Assembly: GCA_964462515.1 (NCBI GenBank) | Contig: CAYWXK010000007.1 | Location: 1 to 64,000 of the forward strand | DNA: 64,000 nucleotides | DNA from: CAYWXK01 sp964462515 | GTDB taxonomy: Bacteria > Planctomycetota > Phycisphaerae > Sedimentisphaerales > Anaerobacaceae | Direction: 5' to 3' | Shown here: piece by piece, positions 31,673 through 39,939 of the stretch | How the letters are laid out: each line of letters opens with the position of its first letter | Numbering within the stretch: position 1 is the stretch's first letter | The notes under the pieces: model-generated | What the model was told of the DNA's origin: nothing | Database searches by the model: none | The model's input: only the letters and a program-made list of their open reading frames with translations | Translations under genes and position numbers: made by a program

Positions 31673-32560
31673 ATGCCTGAAGGAACTTCAAACTCATTGA
31701 TAAACCTTGGTGACCTCTCAAAGCCAGCAGATACCCTCATAAAGAAGGTATCCAAGGCTGTGGGAGGAATATTTGCGCCATATCAGATCGAGCGTGTAGC
31801 AAAGGCCGAAGCTGAAGCAGCACTCATCAAAGCTCAAACTGAAATCCAGATTACGGATTTGCACCGTCGGGCAATGCATCGGTTCATTGAAGAAGAGGCC
31901 AAGAGCCAAAAGAATATGGAAGACATCACTGCAAAAGCATTGCCTCAGTTAAACGATAAAGCCGATCCTTCGAAAGTAGAGGACGATTGGATAACCAACT
32001 TTTTTGACAAATGCCGGATAGTATCTGACGAAGAGATGCAGGGGCTATGGTCACGTGTTCTCGCTGGTGAATCCAATTCTCCGGGGACTTATTCTAAACG
32101 CACAGTTAACTTCCTTTCCGACTTGGACAAGAATGAAGCCGAAATGTTTACGCACCTTTGCGGGTTCATATGGACTATTAATGGGGAAATAAATCCATTG
32201 ATTTATGCCGATCAAGACCCAATCTATAATGACCAAGGAATCAACTTCGGCTCGTTAAGTCACCTCGAAAGTATCGGTCTTATCCAATACAGTGCTCTCG
32301 GTGGTTTTATATACAAGGACCTGCCAAAGAAATTGGCAGTTCTATACTATGGAACGCCTGTTCTTCTCGAAATGCCCAAGGACTCCGGAAATGAAATAAT
32401 AACAGGCAACGTTCTACTCACAAGGATTGGCCAAGAACTTGTGCCAATATGTGGCAGCAAGCCTGTAAATGGCTTTCTGGAATATGTAACCAAAAAGTGG
32501 AAGAATTTGAAATACCTACCCGAAGACAAGACCGAACAAGCAGATGCGGCTAAAGGCTAA
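31673..32560 (+). CDS. DUF2806 domain protein
   Basis: The 295-aa product has the DUF2806 pattern: an N-terminal amphipathic stretch (LINLGDLSKPADTLIKKVSKAVGGIF), then PYQIERVAKAEAEAALIKAQTE. A helical middle follows (RAMHRFIEEEAKSQKNMEDI), then DDWITNFFDKCRIVSDEEMQGLW and SRVLAGESNSPGTYSKRTVNFL. The function of this family is not established; the N-terminus may contact membranes. ATG 31673 is used because upstream in-frame sequence is repeat-like. It is a single gene in the accessory island between parA and the second HNH endonuclease, so a defence or conflict role is conceivable but unproven. Confidence 0.8.
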   Translation: MPEGTSNSLINLGDLSKPADTLIKKVSKAVGGIFAPYQIERVAKAEAEAALIKAQTEIQITDLHRRAMHRFIEEEAKSQKNMEDITAKALPQLNDKADPSKVEDDWITNFFDKCRIVSDEEMQGLWSRVLAGESNSPGTYSKRTVNFLSDLDKNEAEMFTHLCGFIWTINGEINPLIYADQDPIYNDQGINFGSLSHLESIGLIQYSALGGFIYKDLPKKLAVLYYGTPVLLEMPKDSGNEIITGNVLLTRIGQELVPICGSKPVNGFLEYVTKKWKNLKYLPEDKTEQADAAKG

Positions 32561-33124
32561 CCGCCTCCTGTGAGTTTTAATGTTACGCATTGAATTGGAC
32601 ACGATTTATCCGACGGAGAGAGAATTGGTTAATTGGTGAGTGGATATTCGTAAACAAGTTGGCGGGGTGCGTCAGATGAAGCACGAATTTCAAAATCCTA
32701 AATCCGAAACAAATTTGAATAACCAAAATACAAATTTCAAAACTTGTGGATTCCCGTTTGCACGGGAATGGCACTGAAAATGGTGTGCGGAGCACACCCT
32801 ACCAACTTATCCGCCGGAGGCGGGAGAATATTTCAGATTTCGGATTTCAGAATGCAGATTAAAAGGAGAGATTGCTTCGACTTCGACTCCGCTCAGTCGA
32901 GGGGGGCGTCGACGTGCCGGCGACGGCTAAACAACCCCCTGCACAGGTTGCCCCAGCCATAGCCATTCGACTTCGCTCAGGACAGGGGTGCTGGGGCTAA
33001 ACGATAAGGAAATTGGTGTGCGGACTTCGACGAGCTCAGTCGAGTCGAGCACACCCTACCAACTACCAACTGGATTCCCGTTTTCACGGGAATGACAAAT
33101 TGATACGCGGGAATGACAATGTCG
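32561..33124. repeat. 560-bp gene-free region made of filler repeats
   Basis: Contents include TTTCAGATTTCGGATTTCAG (as at about 29862) and TCGACTCCGCTCAGTCGAG. GCATTCGACTTCGCTCAGG-like elements appear at about 32966-32985 and a GACTTCGACGAGCTCAGTC element at about 33023. Two GGATTCCCGTTT(T)CACGGGAATG hairpins are at about 32748-32770 and 33071-33093. No gene is supported. Confidence 0.65.
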
Positions 33125-33772
33125 TCAGTCGGGAAAGTTGAGGGCAGCGAAGTCCTTGTGTAGTCGGCGGGCGGCGGAGTCATACGCGAGTGCGGCGGTG
33201 GTTTCGTCTTTGAAGTAGCCGAGGTAGTAGGTTTTGTTATCACACTTTATCGCGGCTGCCCATTTTTTGCATCTTTTGTTCCAGCAAACGCCTTTATATT
33301 TAGAGGTTCCGTGTGAGCATCTTCGCTGGTTCTGACAGTTCTGGGTGAAGGTTGCAAGGCGGAGGTTTTTCTTTCGATTGTTCAGGCCATTGTGGTCAAT
33401 GTGGTCAACTACGAGGTGGTCAGGGGCATTTAGGATTTGGCGGTGCATTTTGATGCTTTTGCCGTTTTCTTTGCGGACGGCGTAGTATTTGTTACGGGCA
33501 CCTTCTGCGAACCAGATGAAGCGGCTGAGACGTGGGTAGTCTTCGGCATCGACTATGGCGAATTGTCCGCGGGTGAGAGGTATGAGGCGGGGTGCGTGTC
33601 TTTTGGGGTTGGAGGCACGTGAGGGGTAGAAGTTCGGGCATTTCTGGAGCTGGGAGCAGATTTTCCAGCGGCCTTCGGAGCCGGCTTTCTGGCGGCAGAT
33701 GAGGACAGGCCGTCCGGGGCCAGTGGCATAGGTTGAGAAGCAACAATTGCTGCATTTTTTTTCGATGGGCAT
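33125..33772 (-). CDS. HNH endonuclease with AP2 DNA-binding domain, copy 2
   Basis: The 215-aa protein is about 91% identical to the one at 29084-29737, with the N-terminal 74 residues identical. It keeps all the same elements: Cys-rich N-terminus, HNH core (IKMHRQIL, VVDHIDHNGLNN) and AP2 domain (SKYKGVCWNKRCKKWAAAI). Differences are concentrated in the nuclease and AP2 parts, where many are conservative, suggesting both copies stayed functional for some time. It lies 350 bp from a Y1 transposase relic. Same orientation as copy 1; the interval between them contains parA and the DUF2806 gene. Confidence 0.92.
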   Translation of the reverse strand: MPIEKKCSNCCFSTYATGPGRPVLICRQKAGSEGRWKICSQLQKCPNFYPSRASNPKRHAPRLIPLTRGQFAIVDAEDYPRLSRFIWFAEGARNKYYAVRKENGKSIKMHRQILNAPDHLVVDHIDHNGLNNRKKNLRLATFTQNCQNQRRCSHGTSKYKGVCWNKRCKKWAAAIKCDNKTYYLGYFKDETTAALAYDSAARRLHKDFAALNFPD

Positions 33773-33956
33773 TTGAGACCCTTCCGCACAAAGGCAGGTA
33801 TATCAAGGGCAATGGTAGTGAGGACGCTTTTGGTCCGTGCCCCCATTCTGGCGTGGTATTATACTATAAGGCGGCAGGTTTGTCCAGAGAATTTTTGCGG
33901 GAATGACGAATAAGAAGTAACCCACGGAATAAATTCGGACAAACATAACAACATAA

Positions 33957-34498
33957 CCCCCCAATAAATTGGGGGGCTAAACATAACATTAAACATTATT
34001 TGTTGTGGTCATTGACATAATCAATTCGTTTTCGCAGGGATTCTTCGTCGAAACAAAAACGCTTATTAAATCCACTTGACCACACACGGCCTTGATGGCC
34101 GTGTTTTCTCAGGGCCGATAACGCCGCACTTTTATAGTGCTTGACACTGAATTCAATCGGTGTGCCATTATAAGCGATAACCAGATGGACGTGATTTTGG
34201 CATACTGCAATCGCTAATACATTCTGACCTAACTGCTCTGCCTTACCGGCAATCGCCTGATTAACGATTTCTTTTTATATTGTTGTCAAACAGACGGGGT
34301 GTTTTTGGAGGCTTTGTAGATTCGCCGCCTCCAGGTCCGCATCCGGCTTGAGAATCTGACCGTCCTTAACGTATCCTCTTTTATCCCCCTGCAGCCACGT
34401 GCCGTATGCCGTCCATGTTACCATATACGCAAGCGTTTTTGGCATAACCGCATTATATATAATTCTTGAATGTTTAGCCCGTCAATTTATTGGCGGGG
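33957..34498 (-). mobile_element. REP-associated tyrosine transposase unit with inverted terminal REPs
   Basis: The Y1 transposase relic (33996-34445) is flanked by inverted hairpin elements. The left one, 33957-33984, has CCCCCC-AATAAATT-GGGGGG followed by CTAAACAT. The right one, 34470-34498, is its near-exact inverse (ATGTTTAGCCCGTCAATTTA then TTGGCGGGG). They lie 12 bp after the stop and 25 bp before the start of the transposase. This is the standard arrangement of RAYT/REP units, which move short palindromes rather than classical IS ends. Confidence 0.8.
33996..34445 (-). pseudogene. Y1 (IS200-like, REP-associated) transposase interrupted by one in-frame stop
   Basis: Reading from ATG 34445, the sequence begins MPKTLAYMVTWTAYGTWLQG and runs to HPVCLTTI. 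It then meets TAA at about 34276-34278 and continues in the same frame as KEIVNQAIAGKAEQLG. The nuclease signature CQNHVHLVIAYN (HUH) and HGHQGRVWSSGFNKRFCFD follow, ending RIDYVNDHNK at 33996. The total is 149 codons. Replacing TAA by CAA (Gln) would restore one open frame, so a single C-to-T change explains the damage. The catalytic Tyr is expected in the last helix (IDYVNDH). Confidence 0.85.
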
Positions 34499-34606
34499 CC
34501 TTAATCTTCGAAATACAGAGGAATGGATTTCGCAGTGTCGAGTGTTATATTGACAAAGAGAGCAGGTGGGATAAAATAAGGTTGTTTTGAGCCAACAAAT
34601 TTTTTT

Positions 34607-34682
34607 GGTGAGAGTAGCTCAGTTGGTTTAGAGCATTGGATTGTGGTTCCAAGGGTCGCGGGTTCGAATCCCGTCTCTCACC
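34607..34682 (+). tRNA. tRNA-His (anticodon GTG)
   Basis: The cloverleaf is clear. The acceptor stem is GTGAGAG/CTCTCAC with the extra 5' G (34607) opposite C73, the identity mark of tRNA-His. The D-arm is AGCTCAGTTGGTTTAGAGC, the anticodon stem-loop is TTGGATTGTGGTTCCAA with anticodon GTG, and the T-arm is GCGGGTTCGAATCCCG. No CCA is encoded. It lies at the edge of the accessory island. Confidence 0.97.
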
Positions 34683-34787
34683 CTTATTAAAACAATTGAT
34701 TATCTACTATTGATTATTTATTATTTGATTCGAGCTTAAAAGAGCTTCAATAGTAAATGGAAAATTGAAATGTAAAAGGAGCAACAA

Positions 34788-35252
34788 ATGAAAGGAAATG
34801 AAAAATTAATCAAGACCCTTAACGGACTGCTGGCAGATGAATTGACCGCCATCAATCAATACATTGTGCACGCCGAGATGTGCGCAAACTGGGGCTACAC
34901 AAAATTGCATGATGCCATCCAGGCCCGTGCCGTTGCCGAAATGAAGCATGCAGAAGCGCTCATAGAGCGTATCCTGTTCCTCGAAGGAAGGCCGGAGGTC
35001 AGCAAGCTCAATAAGATTAACATCGGCCCGGACGTCCCCAAGATGATGTCAAACGACCATGCTGCTGAAATGGTCGCTATCAAGGGATACAATGCAGCCA
35101 TCAAGCTGGCAACGGAAGTTGCCGACAATGCTACCAAAGAGATACTCGAGCATATTCTTAAAGACGAAGACGGACATCTTGACGAGATTGAGGAGCAGCA
35201 GGACCAGATTGGGCAGATGGGCATTGCAATATACCTGAGCACCAAGAAATAG
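34788..35252 (+). CDS. bfr: Bacterioferritin
   Basis: Bacterioferritin forms a 24-subunit iron-storage shell with heme between subunits. The 154-aa sequence has all di-iron ligands at family positions: Glu18 (LADELTAINQY), Glu51 and His54 (AEMKHAE), Glu94, Glu127 and His130 (LKDEDGHLDEIE), and Met52 as the heme ligand. A good ribosome-binding site (AAAAGGAG) precedes the ATG. It is a single gene 105 bp after tRNA-His. Confidence 0.96.
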   Translation: MKGNEKLIKTLNGLLADELTAINQYIVHAEMCANWGYTKLHDAIQARAVAEMKHAEALIERILFLEGRPEVSKLNKINIGPDVPKMMSNDHAAEMVAIKGYNAAIKLATEVADNATKEILEHILKDEDGHLDEIEEQQDQIGQMGIAIYLSTKK

Positions 35253-35374
35253 AACCGCTGCTGACAATATCTCGGAAATATGATGAATAGGCAGGCCGCT
35301 TTCTGCGGAGCGGAAATACACTGTGCAATCGGTATAAGCTTTTAGTCCACGGATTTATAATTAAGGAATCTAAA

Positions 35375-36703
35375 ATGAGTAAATTCACATCTTCTTTAGG
35401 AACATTGGTAATTGGTATTTTGCTGGTTTTTGTTTTTGCGGCTGCCGTGTGTTCAGTTGAAGCGGCTGACCCGAATCAGAAACCGTTGAATCAGCCGCCG
35501 AAGGGATTTGCCGCATTATTTAACGGCAAAGACCTGACCGGCTGGAAGGGGCTGGTCGGCACGCCGGTAACCCGCAAGAAATCGACCGCCGAAGAACTAT
35601 CTAAAACACAAGGTAAAGCAGATGAAGCTATGTGTGAGCATTGGAAGGTGGTTGATGGCGTGCTTTGTTTCGACGGCAAGGGCGACAGTTTATGCACGGC
35701 AAAAGACTACGGCGATTTCGAACTATTGGTGGATTGGAAGATTGAAGAAGTCGGCGACAGCGGCATCTATCTACGCGGCTCGCCGCAGGTCCAGATATGG
35801 GACCCAGCAAACAGCGGCGTCGGCTCAGGCGGCTTATACAACAACAAAATCGACCCCAGCAAACCGTTAAAGCAAGCCGACAAACCCGTAGGCGAGTGGA
35901 ATACGTTTAGAATCATTATGATTGGCCAGCGCGTAACAGTATATCTGAACAACGTGCTGGTGGTTGACAACGTGGTTATGGAAAACTACTGGGAGCGGGA
36001 CAAGCCCATTTATCCGGTAGGCCAGATTGAGCTTCAGTCGCACAGCAGCCCCCTTTATTTTAGAAATATCTTCCTTAGAAACATCTCTCGCGATGAAGGT
36101 ATCAAAATTCTAAGTGAGCAGGAAAAAACAGAGGGCTTTGTCGCACTATTTAACGGCAAGGACCTGACCGGCTGGACAGGCGACACAAAAGGCTACGTCG
36201 CAGAGGGCGGTAGGATTGTAATTTACCCCGAGCGAAGCAGCGGCAACCTATACACGACAGATGAGTTTGCCAACTTTATCTTTCGTTTTGAATTTCGGCT
36301 CACGCCAGGAGCCAACAACGGCCTGGGAATTCGCACGCTGCTGGAAGGCGATGCGGCTTATGTGGGAATGGAGATTCAAATTCTCGATGACACCTCTCCA
36401 AAATACAATGGTCTCAAGCCCTATCAGTTCCACGGCTCTATCTACGGCGTCGTTCCTTCTAAACAAGGTCACCTCAAACCTGTGGGCGAGTGGAATTCGG
36501 AAGAGGTCATCGCCGATGGTCGCCACATTATAGTCAAACTAAACGGCACAACGATTGTCGATGCAGACATTGACAAAGCCAGCACCCCTGCAACGATAGA
36601 CGGCAGGGACCACCCGGGCCTGAAACGCGATAAAGGCCACATCGGCTTCTGCGGCCACGGTGACTATCTGGAGTTTAGAAATATAAGAATTAAACGTCTT
36701 TAG
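35375..36703 (+). CDS. Secreted protein with two DUF1080 (3-keto-glycoside hydrolase-like) domains
   Basis: DUF1080 proteins are concanavalin-like beta-sandwiches; characterised members cleave 3-keto-glucosides by elimination. The 442-aa protein has a signal peptide (LVIGILLVFVFAAAVCSVEA) and two domains. The first is at about 42-240 (GFAALFNGKDLTGWKG, DFELLVDWKIEEVGDSGIYLRG, GEWNTFRIIMIGQRVTVYLN). The second is at about 256-442 (GFVALFNGKDLTGWTG, NNGLGIRTLLEGDAAYVGME, GEWNSEEVIADGRHIIVKLN). Each repeats the same start and the same GEWN block, showing internal duplication. A Gfo/Idh/MocA oxidoreductase gene follows after 32 bp and could supply the 3-keto substrate. Confidence 0.92.
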   Translation: MSKFTSSLGTLVIGILLVFVFAAAVCSVEAADPNQKPLNQPPKGFAALFNGKDLTGWKGLVGTPVTRKKSTAEELSKTQGKADEAMCEHWKVVDGVLCFDGKGDSLCTAKDYGDFELLVDWKIEEVGDSGIYLRGSPQVQIWDPANSGVGSGGLYNNKIDPSKPLKQADKPVGEWNTFRIIMIGQRVTVYLNNVLVVDNVVMENYWERDKPIYPVGQIELQSHSSPLYFRNIFLRNISRDEGIKILSEQEKTEGFVALFNGKDLTGWTGDTKGYVAEGGRIVIYPERSSGNLYTTDEFANFIFRFEFRLTPGANNGLGIRTLLEGDAAYVGMEIQILDDTSPKYNGLKPYQFHGSIYGVVPSKQGHLKPVGEWNSEEVIADGRHIIVKLNGTTIVDADIDKASTPATIDGRDHPGLKRDKGHIGFCGHGDYLEFRNIRIKRL

Positions 36704-36735
36704 TTGAAAACTATCAGGCACAACAAAGAGAAAAA

Positions 36736-38019
36736 ATGAACAGTTCAAGGGCTAAAAATTCCATAACCCGCAGAGAATTTCTAAAAGATTCTGTAGTTGC
36801 AGCAGGCGCAGCTCTGGCCTGGCCGACAATCGTTCCATCTTCGGTATTCGGTGCGGATGCGCCGAGCAATCGTATCACGATAGGCAGCATCGGCGTAGGA
36901 AATCAAGGGGCAAGCAATATGAAAGGTTTCATCGGCCAGCCCGGCTGCCAGGTTATTGCGATTTGTGATGTCGATGCCAATTTTCGCGAACAAGCACGCC
37001 AGATTGCAAAGCTTGAGCCATCCTCCTGCTACAACGATTTTCGCGACCTGTTAGCCAGGGACGACATCGACGCGGTAGTAGTCTGCACGCCCGACCACTG
37101 GCACGTGCCGATTTCCATCTCGGCAATCCGGGCGGGCAAGGATGTGTTCTGCGAAAAACCGCTTACGCTTACGATAGCCGAAGGCCGAGTGCTTGCAGAT
37201 GAGGTGAAACGCTATGGCCGAATCCTGCAAACCGGCTGTCAGCAGCGCTCCTCCGACAATTTTCGTTTCGCCTCCGAGCTTGTTCGCAACGGCAGAATCG
37301 GAAAGGTCCACACCGCCCGCATCGGTATCCCCAGCAATAACAGAACCTGTGAGCCGACCTGGACGCCCGAGCCGGTGCCGGAAGGCTTCGACTATGACCT
37401 CTGGCTGGGGCCTGCGCCCTGGGCGCCTTACAATAAACAACGCTGCCATTACGAATTCCGTTTTATTTTGGATTATTCCGGCGGCCAGGTAACCAACTGG
37501 GGCGCACATCATTTGGATATTGCACAGTGGGGACTTGGAATGGATGAATCCGGCCCAGTAGAGATTTCTGGCCGCGGCGAATTCCCGACATCGGGTCTTT
37601 TCACCACCGCTACAAAGGTGTATTTTGAGGCCACTTACGCCACCGGAACAAAAGTGGTTTGCGAAACCGGCGGGTCAGGAACTAAATTCGAGGGCGCAAA
37701 CGGCTCGGTATATGTTGACCGGGGGAAATTGGAAACTCAACCGGACACGCTAAAAAAAGAGACAATCGGCCCCGATGAAATCCAGCTTTACAGAAGCCGA
37801 GACCACAAGCAAAATTTCTTAGATTGCATAAGAACCCGAAAAGAGCCGATTGCCAACGCCGAGACAGGACACCGCACTTCTACTTTGTGCCATTTAGGCA
37901 ACATAGCAATGTTGCTTGGCCGAAAACTAAAATGGGACCCGCGCAAGGAACAGTTCATTGCAGATGAGCAGGCCAACCGTATGTGCTCCCGCACAATGCG
38001 CTCCCCGTGGTCTTTATAA
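36736..38019 (+). CDS. Tat-exported Gfo/Idh/MocA-family oxidoreductase
   Basis: The 427-aa protein has a twin-arginine signal (SITRREFLKDSVVAAGAALAW) and then the NAD(P)-binding Rossmann part (ITIGSIGVGNQGASNMKGF, VIAICDVDANF). The family EKP motif is in DVFCEKPLTLTIAEG and provides the catalytic Lys. GGQVTNWGAHHLDIAQWGLG lies in the C-terminal beta domain. Members oxidise or reduce sugars, and exported ones carry tightly bound cofactor. Spacing of 32 bp to the DUF1080 gene implies an operon: this enzyme could form 3-keto-glycosides that the DUF1080 protein then splits. That partnership is inference from known family chemistry. Confidence 0.93.
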   Translation: MNSSRAKNSITRREFLKDSVVAAGAALAWPTIVPSSVFGADAPSNRITIGSIGVGNQGASNMKGFIGQPGCQVIAICDVDANFREQARQIAKLEPSSCYNDFRDLLARDDIDAVVVCTPDHWHVPISISAIRAGKDVFCEKPLTLTIAEGRVLADEVKRYGRILQTGCQQRSSDNFRFASELVRNGRIGKVHTARIGIPSNNRTCEPTWTPEPVPEGFDYDLWLGPAPWAPYNKQRCHYEFRFILDYSGGQVTNWGAHHLDIAQWGLGMDESGPVEISGRGEFPTSGLFTTATKVYFEATYATGTKVVCETGGSGTKFEGANGSVYVDRGKLETQPDTLKKETIGPDEIQLYRSRDHKQNFLDCIRTRKEPIANAETGHRTSTLCHLGNIAMLLGRKLKWDPRKEQFIADEQANRMCSRTMRSPWSL

Positions 38020-38036
38020 AACAGCAATTATGAACC

Positions 38037-38102
38037 CCGTTAGAAAAATGACTTTCCTTCTCCGTAGTAGGAACTACGAAGGATAAATCTTTTCTAACGG
38101 GG
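38037..38102. repeat. CCGTTAGAAAA-type inverted repeat between convergent genes
   Basis: CCCCGTTAGAAAA (38037-38049) and TTTTCTAACGGGG (38090-38102) are exact inverted arms around a 40-bp centre. The centre itself contains a CTCCGTAGTAGGAACTACGA hairpin. The element sits between the oxidoreductase stop and the convergent sugar-isomerase-like gene, where it may end both transcripts. It belongs to the same family as 2580-2608 and 15426-15472. Confidence 0.8.
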
Positions 38103-38123
38103 TGAACAATGAACTACGTCCCC

Positions 38124-39569
38124 TTATATATGGACGACCTTGATTCCTGCCAGTTGGCAATAGGCCTTAAAGCCCGGTTCTAAGTTGCCATAAATAAAGA
38201 GTTGATGGAAGCCCTTTGTATCTCGCGAGTCGGCCATATCGTCCAGCTCAAGCTCAACGGATGTTCGGCAGCCGCCGGATGGCGGCGTTTCGATGTTGCC
38301 AACCACCTTGCCTGTGCCGAGGATAATTGTGCCGGGGCCTTCAAATTTCATAATGGTAGCCTTCTGGCCGATTCGCCACAAAACCTGCGGCGCAACGCCG
38401 GTAGTCGATTCAGAGTGACATCGAAGAATAAAAGGCTCAGCAGGTTTATCGAACCCATCGAGTTTTGTCGGGCAGGAGCAGTGCGCACCCATCAGCGTGT
38501 TATTGACGGTATTTGGCGCCGGGTCCTGCATAAAACCGGGCCGGTCAAATAATAGACTTGTCAGACGAAGAGAAATGGCGGAGTTCCAATCGGCCTCGCA
38601 CGCCCCAACCGAACCTTCGTCATTTAGCTTAAGCCACGCAATACAGGGCGGGCAGGGAATCAGCCGGCTCTCAACCAAAGGCAGGCAGTCCACCGAGATA
38701 CCCTGGCAGCTCTCTGCCTCCATAATCCGCTTTGCAGCAATATAGTTTTTGGCGGCGTTGAGGATGTCCTGCTTTGTCGGCTCGACAATTTTTTTGGCGT
38801 TCTTGGTATAGTAATCGGCGATGGCCCGAACCTGGTCTGTTTCCTCAACCTTTTTTAACTCTTCCGGCAAGCGGTTACGCGGGATGTAATGAAGCGTCGT
38901 GCCGATGACCTCTAACTTTTTGTCTTCACCCTTGTCGCCGGCCAAAACGCACAGACGGGTATTTTTCATCTCCGACATAGTCTTGAACATCTTCATCCCG
39001 AATGTAAGCCAATCGACATCCTGCGTCGCTGCGACATATACGCCGTCGATATTGCGTGTGCCCTGAAGGTGGCCGGTAAAGGAAGTGCCCATCGGACTAA
39101 ATACAATAGTCGGCACTTTGCCGCGATTCTTGCTGATGTTGTCGATATGAGACCATCGGTCGAAACTCATAATGACAAGCACAATGCCGTCCGGCGGCTG
39201 CTTTTTGACCTGCTCGATGAAACTATTGACGGTGGTATCGGTATCGAGCGGCTCAGGTCTGACCTCAAGCTGGATTCCGAATTTCTCGGCAGCATTTTTA
39301 AGGGTCTTGGTGTAGTCGGCCTGCCTGGCCTTTATGTCATAAGCGGCACCAGGCCAGCCCATCCAGTATCCATCGACATTCGGCCGAATAAATACCGCCT
39401 GCACAACCGGTTTTTTGCCGGATGTCGCCTCGGCAGCAAATAATGACGCTGCGAAATCAAACATCCCGACCTTTGCAGCCAGCCCGAATGCTCCTGCCGA
39501 AGCAAGGAAACGCCGGCGACTTACCATTAAAGGACAAGTTGATTTGTTACAGGTATTGCTGGTTTGCAT
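38124..39569 (-). CDS. Tat-exported L-fucose/arabinose isomerase-like protein, copy 1
   Basis: The 481-aa product has a twin-arginine signal (SRRRFLASAGAFGLA) and a two-domain body of the FucI/AraI-like fold. The N-terminal part contains AVFIRPNVDGYWMGWPGAAYD and PDGIVLVIMSFDRWSHID. The C-terminal part contains MGAHCSCPTKLDGFD, PFILRCHSESTTGVAPQV and GCRTSVELELDD. Cytoplasmic relatives interconvert aldoses and ketoses with Mn; exported planctomycete members are uncharacterised. It is a tandem duplicate of the gene at 39940-41388, with the last roughly 260 residues differing at one position. The first 200 residues differ at around 20 positions. Confidence 0.82.
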   Translation of the reverse strand: MQTSNTCNKSTCPLMVSRRRFLASAGAFGLAAKVGMFDFAASLFAAEATSGKKPVVQAVFIRPNVDGYWMGWPGAAYDIKARQADYTKTLKNAAEKFGIQLEVRPEPLDTDTTVNSFIEQVKKQPPDGIVLVIMSFDRWSHIDNISKNRGKVPTIVFSPMGTSFTGHLQGTRNIDGVYVAATQDVDWLTFGMKMFKTMSEMKNTRLCVLAGDKGEDKKLEVIGTTLHYIPRNRLPEELKKVEETDQVRAIADYYTKNAKKIVEPTKQDILNAAKNYIAAKRIMEAESCQGISVDCLPLVESRLIPCPPCIAWLKLNDEGSVGACEADWNSAISLRLTSLLFDRPGFMQDPAPNTVNNTLMGAHCSCPTKLDGFDKPAEPFILRCHSESTTGVAPQVLWRIGQKATIMKFEGPGTIILGTGKVVGNIETPPSGGCRTSVELELDDMADSRDTKGFHQLFIYGNLEPGFKAYCQLAGIKVVHI

Positions 39570-39939
39570 TGTGATTACTCCTTAAATTTTATGTTTCACC
39601 GGTCATTTGAAAAACAATAATCGCGCAGAATTTTACTATGGACTGATTCCAATAATCAAGAGAATAATCCTTTCGGCTTGTAAATGTCAGCCGTGATAGT
39701 TATATTCTTGTCGGCTATGACTTTGTCATTCTCGCGAAAGGAGCTGTTGCCAAAGCCTACTATGTAGGATTGAGATTGCCACGCCCCGCACCGTATGGTG
39801 CAGGGCTCGCAATGACGTAAAAAAGCAATGTTTGTCCTTGCGAGGAGCGGAGCGACGAAGCAATCTCTGCTTTAGCAAGAAAGCACGGGGCTCAACATGA
39901 CAATCCCTCAAAGAAACTGCGACAGAGGACTACGTTCTC
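39570..39939. other. 370-bp region between the two isomerase-like genes with REP-like hairpins
   Basis: It holds a GCCCCGCACC/GGTGCAGGGC hairpin (about 39783-39809) and an ATTGCGAGGAGCGGAGCGAC-like phrase (about 39836-39857), the same family as near 15295. The upstream parts of both isomerase-like genes share about 90 bp (AGAGAATAATCCTTTCGGCTT at 39660 and 41470), so the duplication includes the promoter region. Confidence 0.6.

Noticed and set aside
34660..34690. Attachment-site duplication of the tRNA-His 3' end
   Set aside because: No second copy of the T-arm/acceptor sequence was found on the other side of the island.
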